From CADEEN01 sp963816315 (lineage in GTDB: Bacteria > Pseudomonadota > Gammaproteobacteria > Burkholderiales > Burkholderiaceae_C): a DNA stretch of 64,000 nucleotides. The stretch covers positions 186,001 through 250,000 of the forward strand of contig CAWFJZ010000032.1 in the NCBI GenBank assembly GCA_963816315.1, in the 5' to 3' direction. The first letter of the stretch is position 1, and each line of letters opens with the position of its first letter. The position numbers and the translations under genes are program-made. The notes under the pieces were generated by a model. It saw nothing but the letters and a program-made list of their open reading frames with translations, had not been told where the DNA came from and searched no databases. Of the stretch, positions 36,504 to 46,057 are shown in pieces.

Positions 36504-36746
36504 ATGTTCACGCAGATCGCCGACCGCTTGAGCCGCTTGACCCGCCTGCTGCCGCAGTCCTTCGCCGAGGCGCGCACCGATGAGGAAGAGCACCGCGTGA
36601 GCGGCTGGCACGAGTCGAGCTGGGTGATGGCGCAAGGCCTGGACGTGATCGAGCTGCCGCCCGCCGTGGCGGCGTCGCTGTTTCCGGACACCCAACCGGC
36701 GGCCTACTACGACCCCATCGGCGACGTGGAGCCGCTGGCGGCATGA
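36504..36746 (+). CDS. Small protein with a WHESS-type motif
   Basis: An 80-residue protein starting MFTQIADRLSRLTRLLPQSF, with SGWHESSWVMAQGLDVIELP in the middle and a Pro/Ala/Tyr-rich tail. The core parallels the protein at 34144 (GFHESSYELRTGVDILE), so these are two diverged members of one small family. It lies 28 bases upstream of the DUF427 gene and may be cotranscribed. The 224-base gap before it (36280-36503) contains no other gene I can see. Confidence 0.6.
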   Translation: MFTQIADRLSRLTRLLPQSFAEARTDEEEHRVSGWHESSWVMAQGLDVIELPPAVAASLFPDTQPAAYYDPIGDVEPLAA

Positions 36747-36774
36747 TCGGCGCTTCTCTTTGAGGAGTGCCGAC

Positions 36775-37056
36775 ATGGTCAAAGCAGTTTGGAACGGCGC
36801 CGTCATCGCCGACAGCGAAGACACCGTCGTCGTCGAAGGCAACCACTACTTCCCCGAGAGCAGCGTCAAGCGCGAGTACCTGGCGTTCTCGAACCACCGC
36901 ACGAGCTGCCCGTGGAAAGGGCAGGCCAGGTACCACAGCCTGCTCGTCAACGGCGAGATGAACCCGGATGCGGTCTGGTACTACCCGGAGCCGAGCGAGG
37001 CGGCGGCGAACATCAAGGGCCGGCTCGCGTTCTGGAAAGGCGTCACCGTCGGCTAG
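36775..37056 (+). CDS. DUF427 family protein
   Basis: A 93-residue protein with the DUF427 hallmark pattern: MVKAVWNGAVIADSEDTVVVEG, then NHYFPESSVKREYL, HRTSCPWKGQARYHSL and VWYYPEPSEAAANIKGRLAFWKGVTV. It folds as a single beta-rich domain of unknown function. The start at ATG 36775 is set by GAGGAG seven bases upstream. Confidence 0.88.
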   Translation: MVKAVWNGAVIADSEDTVVVEGNHYFPESSVKREYLAFSNHRTSCPWKGQARYHSLLVNGEMNPDAVWYYPEPSEAAANIKGRLAFWKGVTVG

Positions 37057-37091
37057 CTCGTCGTCGCGCCGGCGACTGGAGAAGTGAGTCG

Positions 37092-39389
37092 CTACTGCGG
37101 TACCACCCGCCAGATCTCGTCGCCGCCCGATCGACCGTCGGTGCCCACGTACAGCGCGCCGTCCGGCCCCTGGACGACGAAGCGCAGGCGTTGGCCGAGG
37201 CTTTCGAACAGCGGCGTGTTGCCCGTGGTGCCGTTGCCGTCGGCGGTGAGTTGCAGCACTTCCAAGCGCCGCCCCGCCAACAGCGCCACTGCCATCGCGC
37301 CGTTCCAGTCGCGCCACTGCGCGCCTTGGACGAAGGCATTGCCGGCCATGCCGCGCGACGAGCCGACCGCGTTGCCGGTCGTCCACGCCGGGCGCATGGC
37401 GTCAGGGAACTTGGCCAGGTCGGTCATCTGCGTCACGTTGTCGTAGCCGCAGTAGCCACCGCCGCTGGCGCAGCGCGGATCCCAGCCGCCGTTGCCGCCG
37501 GCGCGCAGCGGCGTCACCTCGTCCTGGAAGTTGGGCCCATGCTCGGCCAGGAAAGGCGCGCCGTTGCCGGGCCGGAAGGCGATGCCCTGCGGGTTGCGGT
37601 GGCCATAGGTGAAGAGGCGCGCATCGGCCCCGCCCGGTGCGTTGTTGCCCGGCGCGGCGGCGCCGCCGCGATCGACGCGCAGGACCTTGCCGCCCAACAC
37701 GCGCAAGTCCTGCGGCACGCTGCCGACGCGGTTGTCGCCGGTGGTGATGTAGAGCCACTCCATCCGGGCCGAAGCGCAGGCGCCCGCCCGAATGCGCGCC
37801 ACCCGCATAGGCCAGGCCGGTGACGATGTCGGCGCGACCCGACACCGCGCTGTAGTCGGCGTTGACCAGCAGGCGCACGACGCGGTTGTCCACCGCGCCG
37901 CCTGCGTTGGAGGCCATATAGACGTACACGCGGCGGGTGTTGATGAAGTCCGGGTCGAGCGCCACGCCAAGCATGCCGCTCTGGTCTTGCACCACCAGAT
38001 CGGCGGGCGCATACAAGAGCCGCGTCCTGCCATCGGCCAGGCGCACGCTCAAGCCGCGGCCGCGCTCGGTGTACAGCGCCGTGCCGTCGGCCGCAAAGGC
38101 CATGTCCCAGGGCACCGCGAGGCCACCGAGGAAGACGCCACGCGTCAGCGCCGGCACGCCGCCGGCGACCGCGGTGGCGCTGAAGGTGCGCGCGGCAAAG
38201 CCCTGAGCGCTGGCCGTCACGGTCTGCGCGCCCGGCGTGGGCCCGAGCGTCCAGCGGCCGGCGCTGGCCACGCCGTTGCCGTCGCTGACCGCGTTCGTGA
38301 TCTGCACCGCGCCGCCACCGGCGGTGACGGCGAAGTTCACCGGCACGCCGCTGCGCGCGATGCCGGCCGCGTCGCGCACGATCACCGCCGGCGCGCGCGC
38401 CACTGCGGCGCCGACGGCGGCCGATTGGTTGTTGGTGTCGGCCAGCGCTTCGAGCACGCCTTGCCCGACGGCTGCCGTGGCGGTGGCATTGAAGGTCACC
38501 TCCGGCAGGCCGGCGGTGCGTGCCGACAGCGTGTTGGGCCCGACCTCGGAGCCGAGCTGCCACGAGCCGACGGCTGGCCACGCCGTTGGCATCGGTGACC
38601 TGGTTGGCGCCCGTGACGCGGCCGTTGCCGGCGACGACGACAAAGGTGACGCTCATGTTGGCCACGCCGCGCCCGGCGCGGTCGAGCACACGAATGGCCG
38701 GCGGCGTGGCCACCGCGTTGCCCACCGTGGCCTGCTGGTCCTGGCCGGCCTGCGCCCGCGTGGCCACCGGCGTGAAACTGTCGCTGCCGTCCAGCCGCGT
38801 CAGCGTCCAGCGCTGCGCGCATGAGCCGTTCCACGGCCATTGCCAGATGGTCGTGCCGTTGGCGTTGCCGGTGCCGCGCACGTCGAGCAGTTTCTGGCTG
38901 TGCTGCACCGTCAGCCGGTGCGTGCCGTCGCCCAGCGGCTCGATGGCGAAGCGCTGGTTCGGCAGGCCGTGCCAGTCCCATTGATGGAACAGCGGCGTGC
39001 CGTCTTCATTCACCGCATCCGGCGGCGCATCGAGCACGCGGCCGCTGTGCTGCGCCACCAGGCGGTAGCGTGCCGTCGCCCAGCGCCTCGATGCGCCATT
39101 GCTGGTTGGCGCCGCCCCACCACTGCCACAGGTGGATGCGCGCGCGCAGCGCGGTGCTGATGCCGGCCACGTCGAGCACCTTGCCGCTGCACTTGTTCTC
39201 GAGCCGGTAGAGGCCGTCCGGCACCGTGGCGGTGGCGTTGATCGCCGCCGCAGCGCTGCGCTCGGTGGCTGCGGCGGTGCCGCCGTCGGGCGACGAGCCA
39301 CCGCCGCACGAGGTCAGCAGCACGGTCGCCGCCAGCGATGCCAGCAACCGGGAGCCGTTCGACGACGAGTTGTTCGATGAAGCTTTCAT
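37092..39389 (-). CDS. Lipoprotein PQQ-type sugar dehydrogenase with lectin and Ig-like modules (three frame breaks)
   Basis: Corrected length 764 residues. A lipobox LLTSCGGG near residue 28 marks an outer-membrane lipoprotein. A ricin-type lectin domain (about 60-200) shows repeated GTYRL / Q-x-W patterns. Two Ig/Big-like repeats (about 215-410) share DANGVAS/DGNGVAS motifs. The C-terminal six-bladed GSDH domain (about 420-764) has VPWDMAFAADG, SGMLGVALDPDF, GHRNPQGIAF and EHGPNFQDEV, as in soluble PQQ glucose dehydrogenases. Surplus bases near 39068, 38575 and 37761. Probably an extracytoplasmic, carbohydrate-binding aldose dehydrogenase. Confidence 0.82.
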
Positions 39390-39543
39390 GACGCGGCCCT
39401 GCCCTGAAGTTGGTGCAACGAAGGACTCGAACCATAGTCATGCCGGCCGCGCAGCGCACGCCATTCACGTCTCTCAGAAGGGACATGCGGGCAACAGCAG
39501 TGACCGGATGTGCGGCGCGTGCACCCGGGCGGGCTGCTTGCGG

Positions 39544-40398
39544 CTACAGATCGGTCAGTCTTCCGGCGCGGAAGTCCTCCACCGCCCGGAAGATCTCCTG
39601 CTGCGTGTTCATGACGAACGGACCGTACTGGACGATCGGCTCTTTGAGCGGCTGCCCGGCGATCAGGATCGCGCGTGCGCCGCCGTTGCCTGCCGTGATG
39701 CGAACACCGTCGCCGCTGTTGCGCAGGATGGCCATGCGTTGCAGTGGCACGTCCTGCTCGCCGATGCGCAACGCGCCGCGGTAAACGTACACAAATGCGT
39801 TGTGCGATTCGGGCAGCGGCTGCTCGAATGAGACGCCCGCGTCGAGATGCAGATCGAGGTACAGCGGCTCGGTACCGTCACGCTGCACGGCGCCTTGCAC
39901 ACCGTGCGTCGATCCGGCGATCACCCGCGCGAGCACACCGGCGCCACGCCACTCGGGCACCTCGGCGCTCTCGATGTCGCGGTACCAGGGGTCGCGCATC
40001 TTGTCTTTGGCCGGCAGGTTGAGCCATAGCTGAAAGCCTTCCATGCGGCCTTCGCTCTGCTCGGGCAACTCGCTGTGGATGACGCCGCGGCCGGCGGTCA
40101 TCCATTGCACGCCGCCGCTTTGCAGCAGGCCTTCGTTGCCGGCTGAGTCGCGATGCCGCATGCGCCCGGCAAGCATGTAGGTCACGGTCTCGAAGCCGCG
40201 GTGCGGGTGGTCGGGGAAGCCGGCGATGTAGTCGTCGGCCGCGTCGCTGCCGAAGGCATCGAGCATCAGGAACGGGTCGAGCCGGCGCTGCAGGTCTTGC
40301 GTCAGCACCCGCGTGAGCTTCACGCCGGCGCCGTCGCTGGTCGGCTGGCCGGTGATCAGGCGTTCGATCGTGCGCGCTTGGGTGACGGTGGTGTTCAT
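39544..40398 (-). CDS. Pirin family protein
   Basis: A 284-residue bicupin. It starts MNTTVTQARTIERLITGQPT. The N-terminal cupin has the metal-binding FPDHPHRGFETVTYMLAGRMRH block (two His and Glu), GGVQWMTAGRGVIHSE and GFQLWLNLPAKDKM, all classic pirin motifs. Some bacterial pirins have quercetinase activity, others modulate metabolism; the role here is unknown. ATG 40398 is preferred over an upstream in-frame start. Confidence 0.92.
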   Translation of the reverse strand: MNTTVTQARTIERLITGQPTSDGAGVKLTRVLTQDLQRRLDPFLMLDAFGSDAADDYIAGFPDHPHRGFETVTYMLAGRMRHRDSAGNEGLLQSGGVQWMTAGRGVIHSELPEQSEGRMEGFQLWLNLPAKDKMRDPWYRDIESAEVPEWRGAGVLARVIAGSTHGVQGAVQRDGTEPLYLDLHLDAGVSFEQPLPESHNAFVYVYRGALRIGEQDVPLQRMAILRNSGDGVRITAGNGGARAILIAGQPLKEPIVQYGPFVMNTQQEIFRAVEDFRAGRLTDL

Positions 40399-40446
40399 GG
40401 CTTCAATGTAGGCTCGCCGGCGCGCTTTGCCATTCAGCACGCTTGC

Positions 40447-41196
40447 ATGTCGCCTTCACCGCCGCTGACTGCCATCCATCGCCGAAGACTGCGCGAGGTC
40501 TGGCGTTCTGCCGGCTGGCCGTGCCAGGACCTGATCGAGGTCGAGCTGCTGGCCGCCGGCTTGCTCGAGCGCCTGCGCGACGACGCGGGGCGCGAGACGT
40601 TGCGCGTCAGCGACGCCGGCATCGCCGTGCTCGCGGCGACGCTGCAAGGCAACCGCAAGGCGCGCGATGCGCATGAAGCGCTGGTGGCGCGCGTCGTGCT
40701 CGAACAGCAGCGCGCCGGGCGCATCGCCTGGTGCGGCTTGTCGCTGCGCGCGCGCATCGCCGACACAGACCATCCGAGGGGCGAGCGCTGGGCGATGGCA
40801 ATGCCCGACGTGTTTTCCGTGCGCCAGACCAGCGTCGCCGGCTACCTGCAACCCGAAGTGCACGAGATCAAGGTGCGGCGCGCCGACCTGCTCTCGGACC
40901 TGCGCCACGACGCCAAGCGCGCGGCCTACCTCGGCATGGCCGGAGCGTGCTGGTACGTGCTGGCCGAAGGCATCGGCGACGCCGACGAGATTCCGCCCGA
41001 GTGCGGTGTGATGGTCGCGCGCGGCAAAGACTTCGCGGCACTCGATGTGCTGCGCAGCGCGCCGGCGCGGGCGATGCCGTTCGAGGCCGGGCTGCCTTTC
41101 GCGGTGTGGATGGCGCTGGCGCGTGCGACGCCGGTGGCGCCGGGCGACGGTGACCTGCAGCGCCATCTCGGCGAGCCGCCGGACGCTGCACTCTGA
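40447..41196 (+). CDS. MmcB-like PD-(D/E)XK DNA repair protein
   Basis: A 249-residue protein. The N-terminal half is a winged-helix-like domain (LIEVELLAAGLLERL ... LRVSDAGIAVLAATL). The C-terminal half has AMPDVFSVRQTS, EVHEIKVRRADLLSDLRHD and GACWYVLAEGIGDADEIPPE, which matches the order of catalytic D, E-x-K and following segments in MmcB-family nuclease-fold proteins, linked to the DNA damage response in alphaproteobacteria. Divergent from pirin with a 48-base spacer. Confidence 0.68.
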   Translation: MSPSPPLTAIHRRRLREVWRSAGWPCQDLIEVELLAAGLLERLRDDAGRETLRVSDAGIAVLAATLQGNRKARDAHEALVARVVLEQQRAGRIAWCGLSLRARIADTDHPRGERWAMAMPDVFSVRQTSVAGYLQPEVHEIKVRRADLLSDLRHDAKRAAYLGMAGACWYVLAEGIGDADEIPPECGVMVARGKDFAALDVLRSAPARAMPFEAGLPFAVWMALARATPVAPGDGDLQRHLGEPPDAAL

Positions 41197-41221
41197 GCCG
41201 CCCCGGCGCACAATGGCGCGC

Positions 41222-42775
41222 ATGCAGCCGATCCCCTTCAAGACCCTCGTCGCCACCTGCGCTCTCGCGGCAACGCTGTGCGTGCAGGCTGCGCCCGTCA
41301 GCCTGCCATCGACCAACGTCGCTTGGCTGGTCGCCGCGGCCGATGCCGACATCGAGCGCGCCTTCACGCAGGCCAAGGCGCAGAAGAAGCCGCTGCTGCT
41401 GTACTGGGGTGCGAACTGGTGCCCGCCGTGCAACCAGCTGAAGGCCACGCTCTTCAACCGCCAGGACTTCGCGGCGCAGAGCAAACACTTCGTCGCCGTG
41501 TTCGTCGATGGCGACCGGCCTGCGGCGCAGAAGATCGGCGCGCGCTTCAAGGTCAGCGGCTATCCGACGATGGTGCTGTTCACGCCCGAGGGCAGCGAGA
41601 TCACGCGCCTGCCGGGCGAGGCCGATGCGCCGCAGGTGCTGTCGCTGCTCGAAGCAGGCCTGGCGGGCGGGCGGCCGATCGCCGCGGTGCTCGCCGATGC
41701 GCGCAGCGGCAAGGCGATCAGCGCCAACGAGTGGCGCATGCTGGCCTTCCACTCGTGGGAGGTCGATGACAGTGGCCTCGTCGCCGCGGCTGATCGGCCC
41801 GGCGTGCTCGCCGAACTGGCCGCGAAGTCACCCGCCGGCGACGGCGAAACGACGACGCGCCTGTGGTTGAAGGCGCTGGCCGCGAGCGACGACGGCAAGG
41901 GCCTGAAACCCGACGCCGCACTCGTGCAGCGCGTGACCCGCGTGCTCGCCGACCCGCTGTCCACGCGCACGCACATGGACGTGATCGCCAGCGGCGCGAC
42001 CGAGATGGCGAAGGCGCTGACGGCCGACGATAGCGCCGAGCGCGCCACGCTGGTGGCGCAGTTCGATGCCGCGCTGCTGCGCTTGCAGAACGACGCCACG
42101 CTGTCGCGCGGTGATCGCATCGGCGTGTTGATCGAGCGCGTCGATCTGGCGCGCCTGGGCCAGCCGAAGGACAGCACCGCGCCCAAGCTGCCCGAGGCGT
42201 TGGTCAACGATGTGCGCGAAACGTCGTCGCGCATGGACCGCGAGATCAGCGACGGCTACGAGCGCCAAGCCGTCATCACGTCGGTGGCGTACCTGCAAGG
42301 GCAGGCGGGCCTGTGGGCCGACAGCGACGCGCTGCTTAAAGCCAATCTCGCCAAGAGCCATTCGCCGTACTACCTGATGAGCCAGTTGGCGAGCAATGCG
42401 AAGAAGCTCGGCAAGAAGGATGAAGCGCTGTCGTGGTACCAGCAGGCTTACGACAAGAGCGTCGGCCCGGCGACGCGGCTGCAATGGGGCGCGGGTTATG
42501 TCAGCGCGTTGATCGACCTCGCGCCGCAGGACGCGCCGCGCATCGAAAAAGCCGCGGCGCAGATTTTCAGTGAGGCGAGCAAGGACGCCGGCGCGCTGCA
42601 CGACCGCAGCGGCCGCTCGCTGCAACGCCTCGGCAAGAAGCTGGCGAGTTGGAACGCCGACGGCAAGCAGGCGGCGACGATCAAGCGCCTGCAGCCGAAG
42701 GTGGCGGCGCTGTGCGCCAAGGCCACGCCGGCCGAGCGCGAGATGTGCCAGGGGCTGCTGCAAGCCAAAGGCTGA
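41222..42775 (+). CDS. Periplasmic thioredoxin-fold protein with TPR-like C-terminus
   Basis: About 517 residues. A signal peptide (MQPIPFKTLVATCALAATLCVQA) is followed by a thioredoxin domain (about 40-150) with the active-site WGANWCPPCNQLK (CPPC) and the cis-proline region GYPTMVLF. The rest is alpha-helical, TPR-like (ALLKANLAKSHSPYYLMSQLASNAKKLGKKDEAL). It probably acts in periplasmic disulfide exchange or as a redox-linked scaffold. ATG 41213 is an alternative start. Confidence 0.8.
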   Translation: MQPIPFKTLVATCALAATLCVQAAPVSLPSTNVAWLVAAADADIERAFTQAKAQKKPLLLYWGANWCPPCNQLKATLFNRQDFAAQSKHFVAVFVDGDRPAAQKIGARFKVSGYPTMVLFTPEGSEITRLPGEADAPQVLSLLEAGLAGGRPIAAVLADARSGKAISANEWRMLAFHSWEVDDSGLVAAADRPGVLAELAAKSPAGDGETTTRLWLKALAASDDGKGLKPDAALVQRVTRVLADPLSTRTHMDVIASGATEMAKALTADDSAERATLVAQFDAALLRLQNDATLSRGDRIGVLIERVDLARLGQPKDSTAPKLPEALVNDVRETSSRMDREISDGYERQAVITSVAYLQGQAGLWADSDALLKANLAKSHSPYYLMSQLASNAKKLGKKDEALSWYQQAYDKSVGPATRLQWGAGYVSALIDLAPQDAPRIEKAAAQIFSEASKDAGALHDRSGRSLQRLGKKLASWNADGKQAATIKRLQPKVAALCAKATPAEREMCQGLLQAKG

Positions 42776-42893
42776 CCGCCGGCGCGATCCCGCGGGCCGA
42801 CCCTACCCATCCGCCATTCATCGCATCGTGTCCGGCCGTCGGTCGCCGGCACGGCACACTGCGCGCCTCGTTGTTCACCTGAGAGGTTGTGTC

Positions 42894-44844
42894 ATGCCTT
42901 TGATCCACCGTGCCCTCGTGCTGGCCGCGGTTGCCAGCGCCGCCGTGCTCGCCGCGTGCGCTTCATCGCCCCCTTCGGCGAGCACGGCGCCAGCCGCGCC
43001 GCCGATCCCGATGCGCGATTTCTTTCGCAACATCGACCGCGGCTACTACCGGCTGTCGTCCGACGGCCGCCAACTCAGCTACATGCAGCCGGCCCTCGGC
43101 GACGACGGCAAGAGCCGCCGCATGAACATCTTCGTGCAGGCGCTCGACGGCAGCCGCCCCGTGGGCGAGGCTCGGCAGGTCACGCGCGAGAGCGCACGCG
43201 ACATCCCGAACTACTTTTGGAAAGGTCCGGGCACGCTGCTCTACACCAAGGACTTCGGCGGCGACGAGAACGACCATGTGGTGGCCGTCGATGCGGCCAG
43301 TGGCAAGGTCACCGACCTGACGCCGCATGCCGGCGTGCGCGCGTCGATCGTCGATCCGCTGATCGACGACGCCGAGCACATCCTGGTGCAGCACAACCTG
43401 CGCGACAAGAAGGCCTTCGATGTCTATCGCATCAACGTCAAGAGCGGCGCGGCCACCTTGGTGGCGCCGAATCCGGGCAACGTCGTCGCCTGGCAGACCG
43501 ACCACCAGGGGCGCGTGCGCGTCGGCGTCGCGAGCGACGGCGTCAACAACACGCTGATCTACCGCGGCAGCGAGAGCGAGGCGTGGAAGCCGATCATCAG
43601 CACCGACTTCAAGACCAGCGTCGGCCCGCAGTTCTTCGACTTCGACAACAAGACGCTCTACGCCACCAGCAACCGCGGCCGCGACAAGGCGGCGCTGGTG
43701 CAGATCGATCCGGCCAAGCCGAGCGACGAGAAGCTGATTTACGAGCACCCGAAGGTCGATCTCTCCAGCGCCAGCTACTCGCGCAAGCGCAAAGTGATGA
43801 CGCAGGCCGACTACCAGGTGGAGAAAGCCGGCCGCCACTACTTCGACGCGCCAACGCGCACGCTCTACGAGCGCATCGAGTCCAAGCTGCCCGGCTACGA
43901 GATCGCGCTGCAGAGTGCGACGCTGGATGAAGACAAGTTCATCGTCGCCGCCGCCAACGACCGCAGCCAGGGCTCGCGCTACATCTACGACGCCAAGTCC
44001 GACACGCTGACCAAGCTCGGCGACATCGCGCCCTGGCTGCCGGAGGCGCAGATGGCGCCGATGAAGCCGATCACCTACAAGGCGCGCGATGGCCTGGAGA
44101 TTCCGGGTTACCTGACGCTGCCGGTAAACAGACCCGCGAAGAACCTGGCCTGCATCGTCAACCCGCATGGCGGGCCGTGGGCGCGCGACGGCTGGGGCTT
44201 CAACCCGGAAGTGCAGTTTCTCGCCAACCGCGGCTACTGCGTCTTGCAGATGAACTTCCGCGGCTCCACCGGCTACGGCCGCAAGTTCTGGCAAGCGAGC
44301 TTCAAGCAATGGGGCCTGGCGATGCAGGACGACATCAGCGACGGCGTGCAGTGGCTCGTCGCGCAGGGCATCGCCGATCCGAAGCGCATCGGCATTTACG
44401 GCGCGAGTTACGGCGGCTACGCCACGCTGTCGGGCGTGACCAAGACGCCGGAGCTGTACGCGGCGGCGGTCAACTACGTCGGCGTCAGCAACCTGTTCAC
44501 CTTCATGAACACGATCCCGCCGTACTGGGAGCCGTTCAGGAAGCAGATGTACGAGATGGTGGGCGACCCCGACGATGCGAAGGACAAGGCGCGCATGACG
44601 GACACGTCGCCGGCGCTCAACACCGACCAAGATCAAGACGCCGCTGCTGGTGGCGCAGGGCGCGCGCGATCCGCGTGTCAACAAGGCCGAGAGCGATCAG
44701 GTGGTGGCGGCGCTGAAGGCCCGCGGCGTGGAGGTGCAGTACATCGTCAAGGACAACGAAGGCCACGGCTTCGCCAACGAGGAAAACCGCTTCGAGTTCT
44801 ACGCCGCGATGGAAGCGTTCTTCGCCAAGCACTTGAAGCCGTAG
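42894..44844 (+). CDS. S9 family prolyl oligopeptidase, lipoprotein (one frame break)
   Basis: Serine peptidase with an N-terminal lipoprotein signal (VLAACASSPP, lipobox at about residue 19), a beta-propeller domain and a C-terminal alpha/beta-hydrolase. The catalytic Ser is in GIYGASYGGYATL, with HGGPWARDGWGFNPE and NEGHGFANEENR (catalytic His) around it. The frame breaks near 44627. Deleting one C gives ALNTDKIKTPLLVAQGARDPRVNKAE and 649 residues. It probably degrades short peptides in the periplasm. Confidence 0.9.
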
Positions 44845-44846
44845 CG

Positions 44847-45506
44847 TCAGCGTGCGCCCGCGGCGCGCAACGCTTGTGCAATCTCGCGCTGGCCGCGCTG
44901 CTGCGCGTGCGCCAGCGGCGACACGCCCTGCGCGTCGGCGAGGTTCGGGTCGGCCCGGTGTGCGAGCAGCAGGCGCACGATCTCGGTGTGCGCGGGCCCG
45001 CCATCGCCGAGGAGGATGGCCTCCAGCAGCGCCGTCCAGCCGAGGCGGTTGACGTGGTTGACGTCGATCGCGGTGGCGAGCAACACACGCACGGTGTCCA
45101 CGTGGCCGTGGTGGCAGGCCGGGATCAGCGCCGTGCCGCCATAGCGGTTGACGCGCTTGAAGTCGGGCGGCGGTGTGGCGCCGAGCGCGGCGCGCACGAT
45201 GGCGCTGTGGCCGCGCGCACCGGCGAGCAGAAAGGCGCTGTCGGCGATGTCGTCCTGCGCGTTGACATCGGCCCCGCGCTCGATCAACAGCCGCGCCGCC
45301 GCTTCGTGGCCGCCCTGCGTGGCGGCGAGCACGGCGTTACGGCCGCGCGCGTCGCGGGCGTTGATCGCGGCGCCGCTGTCGAGCAAGCGGCGCAATGCGG
45401 AGGCGTCGCCTCGCTCTGCGGCAGCGATCAAAGCCGGCGTGCCGCTTTGCGCATGCACGGTCGCCGGCAGCGACGCCAGTGCGAGCACGGCCTCCCGCCG
45501 CTTCAT
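44847..45506 (-). CDS. Ankyrin repeat protein, exported
   Basis: A 219-residue protein with a signal peptide (MKRREAVLALASLPATVHAQ) and five ankyrin repeats, each with the G-x-T/N-A-L-x-x-A ... A-x-x-L-L-x-x-G-A-x-x-N pattern. It overlaps the deaminase gene by 4 bases, so the two form a unit. Ankyrin repeats mediate protein binding; the partner is unknown. Convergent with the peptidase, with only 2 bases between the stop codons. Confidence 0.88.
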   Translation of the reverse strand: MKRREAVLALASLPATVHAQSGTPALIAAAERGDASALRRLLDSGAAINARDARGRNAVLAATQGGHEAAARLLIERGADVNAQDDIADSAFLLAGARGHSAIVRAALGATPPPDFKRVNRYGGTALIPACHHGHVDTVRVLLATAIDVNHVNRLGWTALLEAILLGDGGPAHTEIVRLLLAHRADPNLADAQGVSPLAHAQQRGQREIAQALRAAGAR

Positions 45507-45919
45507 GACGGCCGCCCGGCGTCGGTCAGCGCCTCGCCATGCACCATGCGCTCGATGCGCGCCCAGCCGGCCGCGGCTTCGCACATGCGGCACGGCCGCG
45601 ACGTCGAGACCAGCACGCAACGCGACAGGTCGCGGGTGCCGAGGCGCCGCGCAGCGTCGCGGATCGCTTCGATCTCGGCATGCGCGGTCGGGTCGTTGTG
45701 CAGCACAACGCGGCTCGGCGCTTCGCCGACGATCGTCGCGTCGCGCCAGACGACGGCGCCGTACGGCTGATCGCCGTCGCGCTGCGCCTGCTCGCGCAGC
45801 TCGCGCGCCCGGGCCATCGCCTGTGGCAGTGTGGCGCCGGCGGCGCGCGCTGCCGGCGCCACACACCATGGGGCGAAGGCCAGTGGCGCGAGTCGGCGTC
45901 GTGTCAGCAACACGGTCAT
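45503..45919 (-). CDS. Nucleoside deaminase-like protein with export signal
   Basis: A 138-residue zinc-dependent cytidine/guanine-deaminase fold: HAEIEAIRDAARRLG (catalytic H-A-E) and SRPCRMCEAAAGWARIERMVHG (P-C-x2-C). The N-terminus MTVLLTRRRLAPLAFAPWCVAP looks like a twin-arginine signal, unusual because such deaminases are normally cytoplasmic. Start ATG 45919; its stop overlaps the ankyrin gene start (ATGA). Confidence 0.8.
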   Translation of the reverse strand: MTVLLTRRRLAPLAFAPWCVAPAARAAGATLPQAMARARELREQAQRDGDQPYGAVVWRDATIVGEAPSRVVLHNDPTAHAEIEAIRDAARRLGTRDLSRCVLVSTSRPCRMCEAAAGWARIERMVHGEALTDAGRPS

Positions 45920-46057
45920 GGAGCGGTACTTTCGCGTGGGGCAGTGACGATAGCTCGATTCGCCATGGGCTGCTGCGGGGCCGCCACTCGTGTGCTTGCG
46001 CCGTCGATGGATCGCGGCGCTGCAAACGGCGCGCCGCGCGCCGCCACAATGCGCGCC

